This document shows, in pieces, positions 5,291-5,973 of a stretch of 5,973 nucleotides of DNA. The notes under the pieces are model-generated. The model had not been told where the DNA came from, made no database searches, and saw nothing but the letters and a program-made list of their open reading frames with translations. Source of the stretch: an uncultured bacterium (GTDB taxonomy: Bacteria; Actinomycetota; Coriobacteriia; Coriobacteriales; Coriobacteriaceae); NCBI GenBank assembly GCA_905215095.1, contig CAJMOL010000108.1:1-5973 (forward strand), in the 5' to 3' direction. The translations under genes and the position numbers were made by a program. Each line of letters begins with the position of its first letter. Within the stretch, counting starts at the first letter, position 1.

Positions 5291-5297
5291 AAGGAGG
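5291..5297 (+). promoter_or_regulatory. Shine-Dalgarno site of the surface-protein gene
   Basis: AAGGAGG lies five bases before ATG 5303, a near-ideal ribosome site that fixes the start of a gene left open by the window edge. Confidence 0.85.
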
Positions 5298-5302
5298 GCG
5301 TT

Positions 5303-5973
5303 ATGTGCGGAAGTCACTTTGATAAGCAGACCCAACGCGAGCGTACCTGCTCGCTGGTTCACGGTTCGTGGAAACGGGCGGGTGCCAGGCTGGCGTGCGT
5401 CGGAGCGTGTGCGCTCATGGTCGGTCAGCTGCTGCTGCCAAGCGTTGCCTTGGCAGCAGATTGGATCAACGTGGGTGGCACGCAGTACAATGGGGGTGTT
5501 GCCGTCGGCGACGAGGCGGGCACGTGGTCCTGGAACGGCGCCGACGACATGCAGCTCAATGGCTATAACGGCGGCGGCATCAGCGCCGAGGGCAACCTCA
5601 ACATCGGTGTGACCAACACCAACACCGTTACGGCCGATGCCGGTCAGAGCGCCATCGAGGTCTCAGGCGGCAACCTTGCCATAACGGGCGGCGGCACGCT
5701 CAACGCGACGGGCCAGACCGACGTCATCACGGCGGCGGGTGACGGTATTATTGGCGGAGATGTGGCCATCGACGGCACCACGGTCAACGTGACGGCGACG
5801 GGTACGGATGCGAATGGCGAGGAGTGCGAGAACGCCGAGGCCATAACTACGTTTGGTGGCGACGTGACCATTAAAAACGGCGCGACTGTCGATGTAAAGG
5901 CGGGACGTGCGACGGAGTCCGGCGACGGGTACTACGGTTACGTGACGGGCATCTATGCCACTAACGGCGCACC
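5303..5973 (+). CDS. Exported Gly/Thr/Asn-rich surface protein, N-terminal part
   Basis: This frame stays open from ATG 5303 to the window end (223 full codons), so the C-terminus is missing. An N-terminal stretch of about 23 residues precedes KRAGARLA, a hydrophobic core at about 30-47, and a signal peptidase site PSVALA before AD at 51-53, predicting Sec export. The mature part opens WINVGGTQYNGG and then has short Gly/Asn/Thr/Val-rich segments such as EVSGGNLAITGGGTLNATG and GGDVAIDGTTVNVTATG. These recur at roughly strand-length intervals, as in right-handed beta-helix or carbohydrate-binding surface proteins of gut Gram-positives. The start is fixed by AAGGAGG. I recognise the type but not a named gene. 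A cell-wall anchor at the missing C-terminus would be expected, but cannot be seen. It is divergent from the membrane LuxR regulator. Adhesion or glycan binding is inference. Confidence 0.85.
   Translation, partial: MCGSHFDKQTQRERTCSLVHGSWKRAGARLACVGACALMVGQLLLPSVALAADWINVGGTQYNGGVAVGDEAGTWSWNGADDMQLNGYNGGGISAEGNLNIGVTNTNTVTADAGQSAIEVSGGNLAITGGGTLNATGQTDVITAAGDGIIGGDVAIDGTTVNVTATGTDANGEECENAEAITTFGGDVTIKNGATVDVKAGRATESGDGYYGYVTGIYATNGA

Noticed and set aside
5211..5612. Plus-strand open frame starting at ATG 5211
   Set aside because: It translates the hairpin repeat and then runs out of frame through the signal peptide region of the surface protein, which has the better ribosome site and protein features.
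5644..5871. Minus-strand open frame of 75 codons opposite the surface protein
   Set aside because: It is Ser/Pro/Val-rich antisense of repetitive Gly/Thr codons, with no ribosome site or domain.

Overview
This GC-rich window, with tightly packed genes, strong Shine-Dalgarno sites and TAG/TAA stops, looks like an actinobacterial gut commensal of class Coriobacteriia, most likely Collinsella. The placement is inferred from gene style: a membrane-bound LuxR regulator, a Tat-type lipoprotein, a beta-helix surface protein, and intergenic hairpins with a GGGGACAGGCACC core. No rRNA or marker gene confirms it.

Positions 1-3269 (+) form one co-directional block. It encodes a polar amino acid ABC importer in the order ATPase (3' end only), lipoprotein binding protein, permease, permease. 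A small cytidylate-kinase-like protein follows. The gene order matches the glnQ-glnH-glnM-glnP arrangement of Bacillus subtilis, so the likely substrate is glutamine, glutamate or a similar polar amino acid. A perfect 14-bp hairpin separates the transporter from the kinase gene, and a hairpin with a T-run ends the block.

Positions 3270-3671 are non-coding and rich in repeats: a 55-bp sequence present at both ends as direct repeats (54/55 identical, each carrying the hairpin), four exact-length 19-bp tandem repeats, and a 139-bp nested inverted repeat with four copies of an ATCTGTAACA word. This is the most unusual part of the window.

Positions 3672-5078 (-) encode a 468-residue multi-pass membrane protein ending in a LuxR-type DNA-binding domain, starting at TTG. 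Upstream and divergent, from 5303 (+) and running off the window, is an exported Gly/Thr/Asn-rich surface protein. The 224 bp between them hold a perfect 10-bp dyad, a -10-like hexamer for the regulator and a third copy of the hairpin. The plausible but unproven reading is that the membrane regulator controls the adjacent surface-protein gene, itself, or both.

I found no CRISPR array, tRNA, rRNA, transposase gene or complete new multi-gene defence-like system. The candidates for undescribed biology are the non-coding repeats and the regulator/surface-protein pair.
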